In this document: one piece after another, positions 54,078 through 63,416 of the stretch
How the letters are laid out: every line of letters begins with the position of its first letter
Position numbering within the stretch: the stretch's first letter is position 1
Assembly: GCA_964383915.1 (NCBI GenBank)
Contig: CAYLJE010000001.1
Span: 7,393-71,392, forward strand
DNA from: DRPN01 sp964383915
Lineage (GTDB): Bacteria; Bacteroidota; Bacteroidia; Bacteroidales; VadinHA17
Length of the DNA stretch: 64,000 bases
Reading direction: 5' to 3'
Made by a program: the position numbers and the translations under genes
The notes under the pieces: generated by a model
The model's input: the letters and a program-made list of their open reading frames with translations, nothing else
What the model was told of the DNA's origin: nothing
The model's database searches: none

Positions 54078-55763
54078 CTAATAACCCTCTGCCGTATCAT
54101 CTCCCCTGGGGTCTGCTCCTCCCTCCATCCGTTTGTCAGGTAATACACGGATTGCATCCACCCGGCCTATCGAACCTCTTTTTTGAAGAACATACCCTAT
54201 TTTTTGGATTTGGTTTATTACGGTGCTGTCCAGGGCATCTTCCTCATAAAAAATAACATCAGGTTTCCATTGATGATGAAAACGGCCGGCGCTTACAGCT
54301 TCCTGCATTGTCATCTTGTATTCGGTAACATTCAACAAGGTTTGAAATACAGATGTAATAATGGTTGATCCTCCTGGTGATCCGACCACCATAAATAGTC
54401 GTCCGTTTTTTTCCACGATGGTAGGGGTCATGGAACTTAACATCCGCTTGGCCGGTTCAACTGCATTGGCTTTTCCTCCAACCAATCCATATGAATTAGG
54501 GTATCCTGGTTTGATGCTGAAATCGTCCATTTCATTATTTAATAAAAAACCGGCACTTTTGACGACCACCTTATTCCCATAACTCCGGTTCAGGGTCGTA
54601 GTAACTGCCACTGCATTGCCTTCTGCATCTATGACCGAATAATGAGTAGTTTCTTCACTTTCGTAGCTTGTCGTTTTTCCGTAAGATATACTGTCTGAAG
54701 GAGTTGCCTGATCCGGTAAAAAATCTTTCATCCGTAATTTGCAATAAGCCGGACTGATTAGATTTTTGACAGGGATATTAATAAAGTCAGGATCTCCAAG
54801 GTACTTCGCGCGGTCAGCATAAACTCTTTTTTCTGCTTCGACCATCAAATGAACGGATTTTATGGTATTCCATCCCCATTGACGCATTGGATAAGGTTCT
54901 ACCATATGGAGCAATTGAATCAGAGCTACCCCTCCACTGGAAGGGGGAGGCATGGAAATAATGGTATAAGATTTATAAGAACTTTTGACAGGTTCTCTCC
55001 AGACCGAATGATAATTGTCCATATCCTCCTGCGTAATCCAACCGCCATCCCCTTTTATCTGTGCCAGTATGGCTTCTGCCACAGGTCCCTGATAAAATCC
55101 ATTTCGACCAAAATTACGAATACGTTTCAGCGTGACTGCCAGGTTTTTCTGTACGAGTGTATCTCCTTTTTTCCAGTGTGTGTTTTTAACAAAAGAAGGG
55201 ATGAAGCTATTTACACGAAGAAAAATCCCTCTCATATGATTAAAATTACGGGCTTGTTTTTCTGTAACAGGGAATCCTTTTTCTGCCAGATCAATAGCAG
55301 GTTGGATCACTTTCTGGAAAGGCAGATGTCCGAATTTTTTGTGAGCTTTCAACAAGCCGTCCACAGACCCAGGGACCCCGATAGCCAGATCACTGTCCGT
55401 GCTCAGCCCCGGAATAACATTTCCTGATGAATCCTGAAACATTTTTTCACTAGCCCGCAACGGAGCTTTTTCCCTAAAATCCAGTGTGGTGGAGTATCCG
55501 TTCTTTAACCGGATAACCATAAAACCTCCCCCTCCGATATTTCCGGCTGAAGGGTAACAGACAGCAAGGGTAAAACCGGTAGCAACAGCGGCATCAATGG
55601 CATTTCCTCCCTCTTCAAGAATCTCTTTTCCTACCCTTGAAGCTTCGGGATGAGCAGATACGACCATGCCGTCTTGGGTAATCAACCCGTGCAGTTTTTT
55701 TTCTGTGTGAGGTTGACAGGAGGATAAGAGCAATATGAATATCAGTAATGAATATAAACACAT
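54078..55763 (-). CDS. ggt: Gamma-glutamyltransferase lipoprotein
   Basis: 561-residue Ntn hydrolase that cleaves gamma-glutamyl bonds (such as glutathione) or transfers the glutamyl group. A lipobox LLLSSC marks it as a lipoprotein. GGNAIDAAVATGFTLAVCYP and GNIGGGGFMVIRL open the large subunit. The autocleavage point and nucleophile is Thr372 in EETTHYSVIDAEGNAVAVTT. MSSMTPTIVEKNG and VGSPGGSTIITSVFQTLLN form the substrate site. The propeptide is expected to mature into two chains after export. Isolated on the minus strand, downstream of the Crp/Fnr gene and a cluster of palindromes. Confidence 0.95.
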   Translation of the reverse strand: MCLYSLLIFILLLSSCQPHTEKKLHGLITQDGMVVSAHPEASRVGKEILEEGGNAIDAAVATGFTLAVCYPSAGNIGGGGFMVIRLKNGYSTTLDFREKAPLRASEKMFQDSSGNVIPGLSTDSDLAIGVPGSVDGLLKAHKKFGHLPFQKVIQPAIDLAEKGFPVTEKQARNFNHMRGIFLRVNSFIPSFVKNTHWKKGDTLVQKNLAVTLKRIRNFGRNGFYQGPVAEAILAQIKGDGGWITQEDMDNYHSVWREPVKSSYKSYTIISMPPPSSGGVALIQLLHMVEPYPMRQWGWNTIKSVHLMVEAEKRVYADRAKYLGDPDFINIPVKNLISPAYCKLRMKDFLPDQATPSDSISYGKTTSYESEETTHYSVIDAEGNAVAVTTTLNRSYGNKVVVKSAGFLLNNEMDDFSIKPGYPNSYGLVGGKANAVEPAKRMLSSMTPTIVEKNGRLFMVVGSPGGSTIITSVFQTLLNVTEYKMTMQEAVSAGRFHHQWKPDVIFYEEDALDSTVINQIQKIGYVLQKRGSIGRVDAIRVLPDKRMEGGADPRGDDTAEGY

Positions 55764-55817
55764 GTGAATTAATAATTATAGAAAAGCAGAATTCGAAACA
55801 ATAACAGGATTTCTTAA

Positions 55818-55862
55818 TTTTAATCCGCCTTCGCGTTCCGCTATGGCGGACGAGAAGAAATG
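55818..55862. repeat. REP-like intergenic palindrome, copy A
   Basis: Begins TTTTAATCCGCCTT, has a short GC-rich core, and ends GCGGACGAGAAGAAATG. The same two ends bracket a longer element at 63227-63324. AATCCGCC and GGCGGA form inverted arms. It lies between ggt and the crp-type gene, with two further hairpins close by. Confidence 0.65.
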
Positions 55863-55872
55863 ATTTAATTCC

Positions 55873-55937
55873 CCGACCCTCCGGGTCGGAAACAAATAAT
55901 TCCTTGTGATACCTCGGGGCTTCCGGGCTGCCCCGGG
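55873..55937. repeat. Two further GC-rich hairpins between ggt and crp-type gene
   Basis: CCGACCC-TCC-GGGTCGG at 55873-55889 is a perfect 7-bp stem. CCTCGGGGC and GCCCCGGG at 55912-55937 form an 8-bp stem with one bulged base. They may serve as transcription or RNA stop signals for the crp-type gene, or be dispersed repeats like copy A. Confidence 0.55.
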
Positions 55938-56017
55938 TTAGTTCATTCCCGGATAAGTTTCGTTAAATCTTTCATAATATTTTATTTTTTACTATTTTTT
56001 TGATATATTCAATTAAT

Positions 56018-56713
56018 TTAGCCTAATTCACTTAATATCTTTACAATATCAAGACTCGTAATTTTTACTTTTCTACCATCCAGTTTAATGATCTTGTCAT
56101 GCTTGAATTCGTTGATAGTGCGAATAAAACTCTCTTTAGTCGTCCCAGCCAACTCAGCCAGCTCATGACGTGTCAGCGGAAACTCAAATTCATACATATG
56201 ATAGATTTCTTCTGCAAAATAAAGAAGTACATCTGCAATCCTGCCCGGCAGTTGTTTGTGTGTCTGACTGTTCAGCCGGCTAAAAATATACAATGATTCT
56301 TTGCTTAAAATGCGTATCAGATCCATGGCAAAGCGTCCATTGGAAAGAACGATGTTATTAAATGTTCCGAAATCAATAATCAGGACAAGTGTATCTCCAA
56401 TAGCAGAGACAGAATACTGGTAAGTAACCCCGGCATAGAGTGTATCTAATCCGACAAAATGGTTTCCGGAGATTATTTTAAGGGTTACAGACCGGTTTGT
56501 CCCGTTTTCCTTATAGATTTTTACCAGGCCGGAAACAATATACATGATATGAGATGTACGTGTCTGCTGCCTGAATAGCATCCCTTTGCTTTCGTACCGA
56601 ACCAGACTGCTGTTTTGTATTAGGACCTCTTTTTCTTCTTTGGGGAAGTCCTTAAAAATCCAAGAGTTGTCCAGAACTTTGCTTATTTTAACATGTGATT
56701 CGGAGAAGTCCAT
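56018..56713 (-). CDS. Crp/Fnr family transcriptional regulator without cysteines
   Basis: 231 residues. A cyclic-nucleotide-binding-like beta-roll spans about 20-120, with IMYIVSGLVKIYKENG and GNHFVGLDTLYAG. The long dimerisation helix is around 125-155. A winged HTH is at 170-205 (FPLTRHELAELAGTTKESFIRTINEF). There are no cysteines, so it cannot hold the oxygen-sensing Fe-S cluster of true FNR. The ligand may be heme, another small molecule or none. A perfect FNR-like palindrome lies 65 bp upstream in the intergenic space shared with a response regulator, suggesting autoregulation or control of that operon. Confidence 0.92.
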   Translation of the reverse strand: MDFSESHVKISKVLDNSWIFKDFPKEEKEVLIQNSSLVRYESKGMLFRQQTRTSHIMYIVSGLVKIYKENGTNRSVTLKIISGNHFVGLDTLYAGVTYQYSVSAIGDTLVLIIDFGTFNNIVLSNGRFAMDLIRILSKESLYIFSRLNSQTHKQLPGRIADVLLYFAEEIYHMYEFEFPLTRHELAELAGTTKESFIRTINEFKHDKIIKLDGRKVKITSLDIVKILSELG

Positions 56714-56778
56714 AATTTTAAAATACAGGATAAATATAAGAAATTTTTAATTAGATGATGTAATTGACCGAAAAAGGG

Positions 56779-56790
56779 TGATTTAAATCA
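56779..56790. promoter_or_regulatory. Candidate Crp/Fnr operator
   Basis: Perfect palindrome TGATTTAAATCA. It matches the FNR-type core TGATnnnnATCA and sits between the divergent Crp/Fnr gene (starts 56713) and the response-regulator gene (56858). Assignment is by position and pattern only. Confidence 0.55.
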
Positions 56791-56844
56791 TCGATTTTAT
56801 TTCGAGGCACATATTTGTCATTATACCTTGCCAAAGTAATAAAA

Positions 56845-56851
56845 GAGGAGG
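56845..56851 (+). promoter_or_regulatory. Strong Shine-Dalgarno that sets a GTG start
   Basis: GAGGAGG ends 6 nt before the GTG at 56858, an ideal spacing. A GTG at 56852 directly abuts it and cannot be used efficiently. Such a strong site is unusual in this phylum and in this window. Confidence 0.7.
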
Positions 56852-56857
56852 GTGCGA

Positions 56858-57232
56858 GTGTCCGGGAAAAACATACTTGTAGTAGATGATTCTTCTACCA
56901 ATATTGTTTTGCTGAATGCCGTTTTGGCTCAATATGGCTATAATGTAATTTCAGCATTTAATGCCCGTGAAGCATATAAGCTGGTTGATAAACATAAACC
57001 CGATCTTATTTTACTAGACCTCCTGATGCCTGAAATCAGCGGGTTTGATTTTCTTGAAAAAATAAAAAAGGACAAGCATCTGAAGCAAATACCCGTTGTC
57101 ATTGTATCCGCTATTGGTTCCTCTGAAAATATTAAGGAAACAAAAAAACTCGGGGCGGTGGAATTTATATCCAAACCAGTAGATATTGAAGAACTACTGG
57201 GAACGATAACAAAATTACTACAGCGTTCGTAA
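56858..57232 (+). CDS. Single-domain response regulator (receiver only)
   Basis: 124-residue CheY-like receiver. Acidic pocket Asp10-Asp11, phosphoacceptor Asp54 in LILLDLLMP, conserved Ser in VIVSAIGS and Lys in FISKPVD are all present. No output domain, so it must act by protein contact, for instance in a phosphorelay or on a transporter or motor partner. No histidine kinase lies in the window. The GTG at 56858 is chosen because of the well-placed GAGGAGG. It lies between the Crp/Fnr gene and the PiT-PhoU gene (152 bp downstream); a functional link to phosphate uptake is possible but unproven. Confidence 0.9.
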   Translation: MSGKNILVVDDSSTNIVLLNAVLAQYGYNVISAFNAREAYKLVDKHKPDLILLDLLMPEISGFDFLEKIKKDKHLKQIPVVIVSAIGSSENIKETKKLGAVEFISKPVDIEELLGTITKLLQRS

Positions 57233-57384
57233 TTTTTTTTTATTAACTGAAAGAAATGTTTTATACATCCTTATTTTCATAAATACGAACAAGACCATTC
57301 GGGAAAGAATTAACAATTAATTAACATTGTATCATTTATTTGAATCGTTTATTTATTTTTACTTTGTTAAAAAAATAAAAATAA

Positions 57385-59667
57385 ATGCATACGTCATACC
57401 TTTTTATAGTCATTCTTCTCTTAGTGCTGGCTGTTTCCGACTTAATTGTAGGTGTCAGTAATGATGCAGTGAATTTCCTCAACTCATCCATTGGGGCCAA
57501 AGCAGCGTCTTTTCGTGTCATACTTATGGTCGCAGCTTTGGGGGTTTTGGTTGGTGCCACCTTTTCAAGTGGAATGATGGAGGTTGCACGTAAAGGTATT
57601 TTTCATCCGGAACATTTTTATTTTAATGAGATCATGTTACTGTTCCTGGCTGTTATGCTGACGGATGTGATCATGCTTGATTTTTTCAATACGTATGGCC
57701 TTCCGACATCCACAACCGTTTCTATCGTATTTGAACTCCTGGGGGCTGCCGTAGCTATCTCCATTATTAAAATAATCAGAAATCCTGCCGGGCCTCAGGA
57801 CCTTGGAACGTATATCAACTCCGGAAAAGCCCTTGCTATTATTACAGGAATTTTGTTTTCTATAGCCATCGCATTTGTCGTTGGGTCTATTATACAATAT
57901 ATTGTAAGATTGGTTTTTACGTTTAATTATGAACGTACTTTTAAGTATTTTGGAGCCTTGTGGGGTGGTTTTTCTTTTACAGCTATCACTTATTTTATTC
58001 TGATAAAAGGAGCCAAGGGTTCTTCTGTTATTACGCCGGAAACTCTTGAGTGGCTCGAAAGTCATACCCTGTTAATCCTTGGGATAAGTTTTATCGGATG
58101 GACTTTTATTCTTCAGTTTTTTTTAAGTTTTTTCAAGGTAGATATTCTGAAGTTTATTGTTCTTGTTGGGACTTTCGCCCTGGCCATGGCTTTTGCCGGA
58201 AACGACCTGGTAAACTTCATAGGCGTTCCGCTTGCCGGTGTGGAATCTTATCTTGATTTTATCCATTCGGGAGCTTCGGATCCAAATAGTTATTTAATGA
58301 CTGCTCTCGCCGGCCCTGTTAAAACCCCTACGCTTTACCTGTTACTGGCTGGAGTAATTATGATATTTACAATGGCTTTTTCCAAAAAAGCGAGGACAGT
58401 TACAGCTACCACCATCGATCTTAGCCGACAGGAAGAGGGCCAGGAACGGTTCGAATCTTCTTTTATCGCCCGTACCATTGTCAGACAAACCGTCGGCATT
58501 TCAAAATTTATTCAATATGTTGTGCCGGAAAATATTAGGGAAGCTGTCAATAAAAGGTTTGACCGTACCGAATACAACAAATTGAAGAAAGAAAAAGGAG
58601 TTGCTTTTGATATGGTCAGGGCTTCGGTAAACCTGGTGGTTGCCAGTATCCTGATAGCCCTGGGAACCTCTCTGAGACTTCCTCTGTCAACCACATATGT
58701 AACGTTCATGGTTGCGATGGGAACCTCCCTTGCCGACAGGGCCTGGGGCAGGGAAAGTGCTGTTTACCGTATTACTGGGGTCGTCGTGGTTGTTACCGGG
58801 TGGTTCATGACTGCATTGATCGCTTTTACCATTTCTTTCATTATTGCATTTATCATTTTTTATGGGAAAATTTATGGAATCCTCGCTTTCGTAGCCCTGG
58901 ATTCTTATCTGATCCTTAAGAACAGAATTATTCATTCAAAACGGGAAGATGAAAAGCATAGGAAAGAAGAGATTATCAGTAGTACCGGAGAGATGAAAGG
59001 AGAGGATGTTTTTTATAAATGTAAATCAGAAACCATCTCTATCCTTTTGCAGTCATCCAAACTTTATTATCAGACCATTCTTTATTTTAGCAAAGAAAAC
59101 CGGAAGAAGCTGAAAGATATTCAGAAAGAAATTGTAACACTAAACAAAGAAGTCAAGGAACTGAAGGACAATGTTTATTTTACCATCAGACGCCTGGAGG
59201 AGGACTCCATAGAAACCGGACATTATTATGTCCAGGCTCTTGATTATCTTCGGGAAACTGCCCATTGTCTTACCTATATCCATACACCGATCTTTAAACA
59301 TATAGATAATAATCATCCCTTGTTACCCACCGAACAGATGGGATCCCTCCTGCAAATAAATGAAGATATCTCAACCTTGTTTAATTATATTATTCAGGCC
59401 ATTAAGTCTGATAACTTTGAAAACATCGAAGAGACATTATCCTTACAAAAAGATATTCTGAGTGAGATCAAAAACCTTCAGAAAAAACATGTGAAACTGA
59501 TAAAAAAACACAGTAATATTAAAACAAGACCGAGTATTTTGTTATTCAATATACTGGGAGAGTCCAAAAACCTGGTTTTATACCTGGTGAATATACTCAA
59601 GGCACAAAGGGATTTTGTTATCTTTCAGTATAATAACCATACAGCCCCTTTTGGCCAGGATGAATAA
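57385..59667 (+). CDS. pit: PiT-type phosphate transporter fused to a PhoU-like tail
   Basis: 760 residues. The N-terminal ~500 residues are an inorganic phosphate transporter of the PiT/SLC20 family, with the two diagnostic repeats GVSNDAVNFLNSSIGAKA (about 23-40) and FAGNDLVNFIGVPLAG (about 271-286) and about 11-12 membrane helices. From about 540 the chain is soluble and helical (EDVFYKCKSETISILLQSS, then long heptad-like helices) and resembles a PhoU/DUF47 domain. Fusion of the transporter with its regulatory helix bundle is typical of Bacteroidota. It would couple phosphate or cation symport to a PhoU-type control module. Lone gene on the plus strand. Confidence 0.92.
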   Translation: MHTSYLFIVILLLVLAVSDLIVGVSNDAVNFLNSSIGAKAASFRVILMVAALGVLVGATFSSGMMEVARKGIFHPEHFYFNEIMLLFLAVMLTDVIMLDFFNTYGLPTSTTVSIVFELLGAAVAISIIKIIRNPAGPQDLGTYINSGKALAIITGILFSIAIAFVVGSIIQYIVRLVFTFNYERTFKYFGALWGGFSFTAITYFILIKGAKGSSVITPETLEWLESHTLLILGISFIGWTFILQFFLSFFKVDILKFIVLVGTFALAMAFAGNDLVNFIGVPLAGVESYLDFIHSGASDPNSYLMTALAGPVKTPTLYLLLAGVIMIFTMAFSKKARTVTATTIDLSRQEEGQERFESSFIARTIVRQTVGISKFIQYVVPENIREAVNKRFDRTEYNKLKKEKGVAFDMVRASVNLVVASILIALGTSLRLPLSTTYVTFMVAMGTSLADRAWGRESAVYRITGVVVVVTGWFMTALIAFTISFIIAFIIFYGKIYGILAFVALDSYLILKNRIIHSKREDEKHRKEEIISSTGEMKGEDVFYKCKSETISILLQSSKLYYQTILYFSKENRKKLKDIQKEIVTLNKEVKELKDNVYFTIRRLEEDSIETGHYYVQALDYLRETAHCLTYIHTPIFKHIDNNHPLLPTEQMGSLLQINEDISTLFNYIIQAIKSDNFENIEETLSLQKDILSEIKNLQKKHVKLIKKHSNIKTRPSILLFNILGESKNLVLYLVNILKAQRDFVIFQYNNHTAPFGQDE

Positions 59668-59709
59668 TAGTACAGGATAAAACTTAAATAATGAAACTCT
59701 AAACTATCT

Positions 59710-61418
59710 TCATACTCCCTGATGTTCAGGTCTTAATAAATCGTTTACTGTTTTTACAGGATGAAACGTAGTAGCCGGCACCTGGATAAACAAGGTAATC
59801 CAACGAGCCATAGAGCCGTTCCATAAACCAGGCAATTCTAAGGCTTTCAGCTCTTTGCCATCGTATGATTTTTCAGAAATAAAATAAGTATCCGGATCAA
59901 CAAACAATCTCAGGTCAAATTTATGGCCCTTATGATCCTTTATTGCACAAACCAGATCCACCGGATTGAAATGTGTTGATCTGTAAACCACCTGCTTATA
60001 CACAGAATCATCCATGTTTATCTGGGCGCTTTCGATAATCTGCAGGGTTAACCGCCCATCCTTTCCGGCCACCCAGAAAGGTCCTCCTCCGGGCTCTCCC
60101 TCATTTTTTACCATACCACATACACGGAGCGGACGATGTAGCATACCATACAGGTACTGCTGTTTTTCCTTTGGCGAAAGGGAGTGAGTATCTTCGGAGA
60201 AATCCAAAAGCAGAACATCGGTTGCAAAGACTGTAAGCTGGTCGGTTTCCTCTTCCGATAAAATCCTGTAATCCATCAGTTTCAGCCAATAGTAAATTTT
60301 TTCAAGGATATCTATCAAAATACCTCCCAGTAACTTTTTATATTGGATGGGTTCTTCCTTCAGGCGGTCAGGAACCACATTGTCTATGTTTTTTATAAAG
60401 ATAATATCTTGCTGCAGTTCATTCAGGTTTTCAATAAGGGCTCCATGACCCCCCGGTCTGAACAGGAACCCTCCGTCCTGTAACCGGAAAGGCTGGTTAT
60501 CAGGGGTCACTGCGATGGTATCAGTGGATGGTTTCTGAACAGAATAGGTGACATGGTAATGTATCCCCGACAACTTTTCATAATAGGAACGGACTTCTTT
60601 CATTTTACTCTTAAATTTCTTCATATGTTCCGGAGAGACAGTAAAATGAATAGGTATGGTTCTGTTATTACTTCCCATATGCATGCTTCCCTCAACCAGG
60701 TGTTCTTCAAAAGCCGTCCGGTTTTTGTCAGGATAGCTGTGAAACAAGATCAGTCCTTTGGGCAGAGAACCATACTTCAGGCCGGGATTATACAATAGAA
60801 AAGAAAGAATCTCCATATGACGGCGGTCTTTTCTTAACCGGGAAAGGTTTTTCCCCTGATCTGCCAATACTTTCTTCAGATCATTATAAAAAGCAAAACG
60901 GTCTAACCTGTCAAAAAATAATTGTACGTCAGGTGGTAATGCCGGATCATTTCCTTTTTCTTCTCCGACAGGACCTCTCTCAACCCACGCAAAAAGGTTT
61001 TTGAACATTCGGGAAGCAGCTCCTGATGCAGGNNNNNNNNNNNNNNNNNNNNNNNNNNNNNNNNNNNNNNNNNNNNNNNNNNNNNNNNNNNNNNNNNNNN
61101 NNNNNNNNNNNNNNNNNNNNNNNNNNNNNNNNTCTCAACCCACGCAAAAAGGTTTTTGAACATTCGGGAAGCAGCTCCTGATGCAGGAACGAATTTGCCA
61201 ATGTTGTAGCTGTTTTTTTTTTGTTTATAAAGATCAATTAACCGGTTTTTTTCATGCTCCGGGATCGTGAATATACCATCCCCCGGTACTGCCGGACGAC
61301 GGATATCAGCAAAAGGAAAACCCCTACGGAATTGTTCCAGTTGCCTGTCCACAAGTTCCCGGGAGATACCCCTTTTTTTTAACTGTTCCAGATCTTTCCC
61401 GGTAAAGAAGGTTCTCAT
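59710..61418 (-). CDS. DUF4301 family protein, interrupted by an assembly gap
   Basis: DUF4301 protein, common in Bacteroidota and without a known role. The N-terminus (MRTFFTGKDLEQLKKRGIS) is followed by PFADIRRPAVPGDGIFTI, then the family hallmark FVPASGAASRMFKNLF, and later PIHFTVSPEHMKKF and FRLQDGGFLFRPGGHGALIENL. The loops are reminiscent of nucleotidyl- or sugar-phosphate-binding enzymes. 100 N (61033-61132) split the frame, and the 55 bp before the gap (60978-61032) recur exactly after it (61133-61187). Removing 155 bp restores one frame of 517 residues, so the gene is intact in the organism. Confidence 0.88.
61033..61132. other. Assembly gap of 100 N
   Basis: Exactly 100 undetermined bases. 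Both flanks carry the same 55-bp sequence (60978-61032 and 61133-61187), as expected when two contigs overlap by a k-mer length but were scaffolded without merging. Confidence 0.97.
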
Positions 61419-61726
61419 CGTATTGTCTTTGTTTTTAGAGAATAATTGTAAAGTTTCAGAATGTGGAAGGACATTCCCCTGTCCTGAAAGTTTTCCATCA
61501 GATAATTATAAGTCAGACCACAGGCAATGACACCGTTTCTTGCTGTCTCTGAATGAAAATATTTTTTCCCCCATGTCTTCGATAGGTTAACGGTTATAAC
61601 TATCAAAAATAAAATTATTTTTTAAACCGCACTATGATAAAAGTTTGCTGTCATGTTCGATTTCCAGGCAAAGGTTGTGTGATCCGGTACCCATGTCCGG
61701 AATTGTATTCAATGAATGATGAGGAG
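61419..61726. other. Intergenic region upstream of DUF4301 gene
   Basis: 308 bp. A 63-codon minus-strand frame (61606 to 61415, TTG start) overlaps the DUF4301 ATG by 4 bp (ATGA). It has no recognised homology and a poor start, so it may be a gene remnant or chance. Otherwise nothing recognisable. Confidence 0.35.
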
Positions 61727-62434
61727 CTATGGAGCAGACAATGAAACCGGGATGATTTTCCCGTTCATGACCTTGCCGGCAGTGGTAGCAAACCGGAAAA
61801 TAAATGCTCCCATATCTTCAGCATTTACAGGAGTCCTGTATCCCGGAAAAGCTTCGGACAGCATTTCAGTTTGTACGGCACCCAGTGCCAGGCAATTAAC
61901 TCGTATTTTTTTGTCTTTTAGCTCAACGGCCAGACTTTCGGTGAGGTTTGCCAAAGCCGCTTTAGAGGTACTATATGCTGTCAGGCCCGGGAATTTCTCA
62001 CTTCCCTGATATCCGCCCATACTGCCAATGTTAACAATGTGCCGGATATGTGATGTTTCAAATAATGGGACCAGCTCACGGATAAAGAGGGCAGGAGCCA
62101 GAAAATTAACCAACAAGCTTTGCAGGTAATCTGCCGTCTGCAAATCAGAGAAAGGCTTGTTTATAAGCAGACCGGCATTGTTTACTACAATATCCAGCTT
62201 TTCAAAATCTTTCCGTATTTGATTTGAAAGATATTCAGGTTGATCCGGTAGTTGGGACAGGTCATAGTTATAGGGAATGATCTCAACATTTTGAGATATT
62301 GTTTCCTGCACCAGATGGTCAAGTTTTTTTTTGTTGCGGGCAATCACGCCAATCTTTATATCCGGCACCCGGGAAAAAGACTTTGTGATTTCATAACCGA
62401 TGCCTCTGCTGGCACCTGTGATAATAACATTCAT
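61727..62434 (-). CDS. Short-chain dehydrogenase/reductase
   Basis: 235-residue NAD(P)-dependent oxidoreductase of the classical SDR fold. The cofactor loop is TGASRGIG at residues 6-13, NNAG follows near 90, and the catalytic Ser-Tyr-Lys appears as NIGSMGGYQGS, then YSTSK. VNCLALGAVQTEM is the usual PG-motif region after the catalytic helix, with A in place of P/G. The substrate is not predictable; FabG-like and sugar or alcohol dehydrogenase roles are both possible. Monocistronic, divergent from the small outer-membrane protein gene. Confidence 0.92.
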   Translation of the reverse strand: MNVIITGASRGIGYEITKSFSRVPDIKIGVIARNKKKLDHLVQETISQNVEIIPYNYDLSQLPDQPEYLSNQIRKDFEKLDIVVNNAGLLINKPFSDLQTADYLQSLLVNFLAPALFIRELVPLFETSHIRHIVNIGSMGGYQGSEKFPGLTAYSTSKAALANLTESLAVELKDKKIRVNCLALGAVQTEMLSEAFPGYRTPVNAEDMGAFIFRFATTAGKVMNGKIIPVSLSAP

Positions 62435-62536
62435 TGTTCTAAAATATTAATTATTTTAATTAAATATGCACTGACATTATAATATTATTATAATTTCGTG
62501 GAATAGAAAAATGGAATCAGAAAAATAAACTTTTTT

Positions 62537-63172
62537 ATGATGATCAAACGAAAAAACAGGAAGATGCTTTTTATTATTTCATTTGTTTTCATTACTCTGC
62601 TTACTTCCTCATACCCGGCTTTGGGAAGTATGCAAAATGATTTGAATAAAAGTAATAAGGAAGGAAACAATAAATCTGAAATTCTGAATCGTTTTTATTT
62701 TGGTGGTCATTTCGGTTTGCAATTTGGCGCAATTACCGATATCGTCGTTGCCCCGCTTGCAGGATACCGGATTACTACGCGTTTAAGTATCGGCACTGGT
62801 TTCACCTATGAATATTATCACGTAAGAACTCCTTTCTATAGTTACGGGACCAATATCTATGGGCCCAAATTATTTTCCCGTTACCTTTTCATAAAGCGTT
62901 TTTCCAATATTTTACCTGTTAAATTCAATGGTGGACTGTTCCTTGAAGGAGATTATGAAACACTTAATATGGATAACAGGTATTTTGGTACTGTCACGCC
63001 GACTACCGAAACCGGAAATCGTTTCTGGATACATTCCTGGTTAGGAGGCATTGGATTACATGAGCCTGTAGGTCCGCGGAGTGCTGTAAACATTATCTTG
63101 CTTTTTTACCTTGGAGAGACACATTATACTCCTTATTCAAATCCTGTTTTCAGGGTAGAACTCAGTTTCTGA
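62537..63172 (+). CDS. Small outer-membrane beta-barrel protein, unknown function
   Basis: 211 residues. A signal peptide covers about 10-31 (LLTSSYPALGS). The mature part, after a polar linker (NDLNKSNKEGNNKSE), shows about eight amphipathic strands, beginning FYFGGHFGLQFGAITDIVV and RLSIGTGFTYEYYHV. The chain ends VFRVELSF, with the C-terminal Phe expected of a BAM substrate. It resembles small Bacteroidota barrels annotated only as hypothetical. It stands alone between the SDR and SlyD genes. Confidence 0.75.
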   Translation: MMIKRKNRKMLFIISFVFITLLTSSYPALGSMQNDLNKSNKEGNNKSEILNRFYFGGHFGLQFGAITDIVVAPLAGYRITTRLSIGTGFTYEYYHVRTPFYSYGTNIYGPKLFSRYLFIKRFSNILPVKFNGGLFLEGDYETLNMDNRYFGTVTPTTETGNRFWIHSWLGGIGLHEPVGPRSAVNIILLFYLGETHYTPYSNPVFRVELSF

Positions 63173-63226
63173 AAAGAAGAGACTCTTTCGTTATCATATT
63201 ATTCCCATATTTACAGGATTTATCTC

Positions 63227-63324
63227 TTTTAATCCGCCTTCCATCGGCCGCCATGCGCCTACGCTGAAGCTACTCAGGCGCCTGCGCTAAAGCTTCAGCG
63301 ACAGCGTGCGGACAAGAAGAAATG
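63227..63324. repeat. REP-like intergenic palindrome, copy B, with a nested hairpin
   Basis: Same ends as copy A at 55818 (TTTTAATCCGCCTT ... GCGGACAAGAAGAAATG). Inside it, CGCTGAAGCT (63262-63271) and AGCTTCAGCG (63291-63300) are perfect 10-bp arms around CAGGCGCCTG (63275-63284), itself a perfect palindrome. Confidence 0.65.
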
Positions 63325-63416
63325 GTTTCGTTCCTCTTTTGCTGCTTTTTTATCAGTTAGTTGGGAAGTGGCTGTTTTTTTCATTTCTTTACAGGCTCAT
63401 TTTTAATTAAATAATT

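Noticed and set aside
60978..61187. Apparent direct duplication around the N gap
   Set aside because: Exactly 55 bp on each side and frame restored on removal of 155 bp; best explained as an unmerged contig overlap.
61415..61606. 63-codon minus-strand frame overlapping the DUF4301 start by 4 bp
   Set aside because: The overlap is suggestive, but the start is TTG and there is no recognisable homology; kept only as a note in the intergenic entry.
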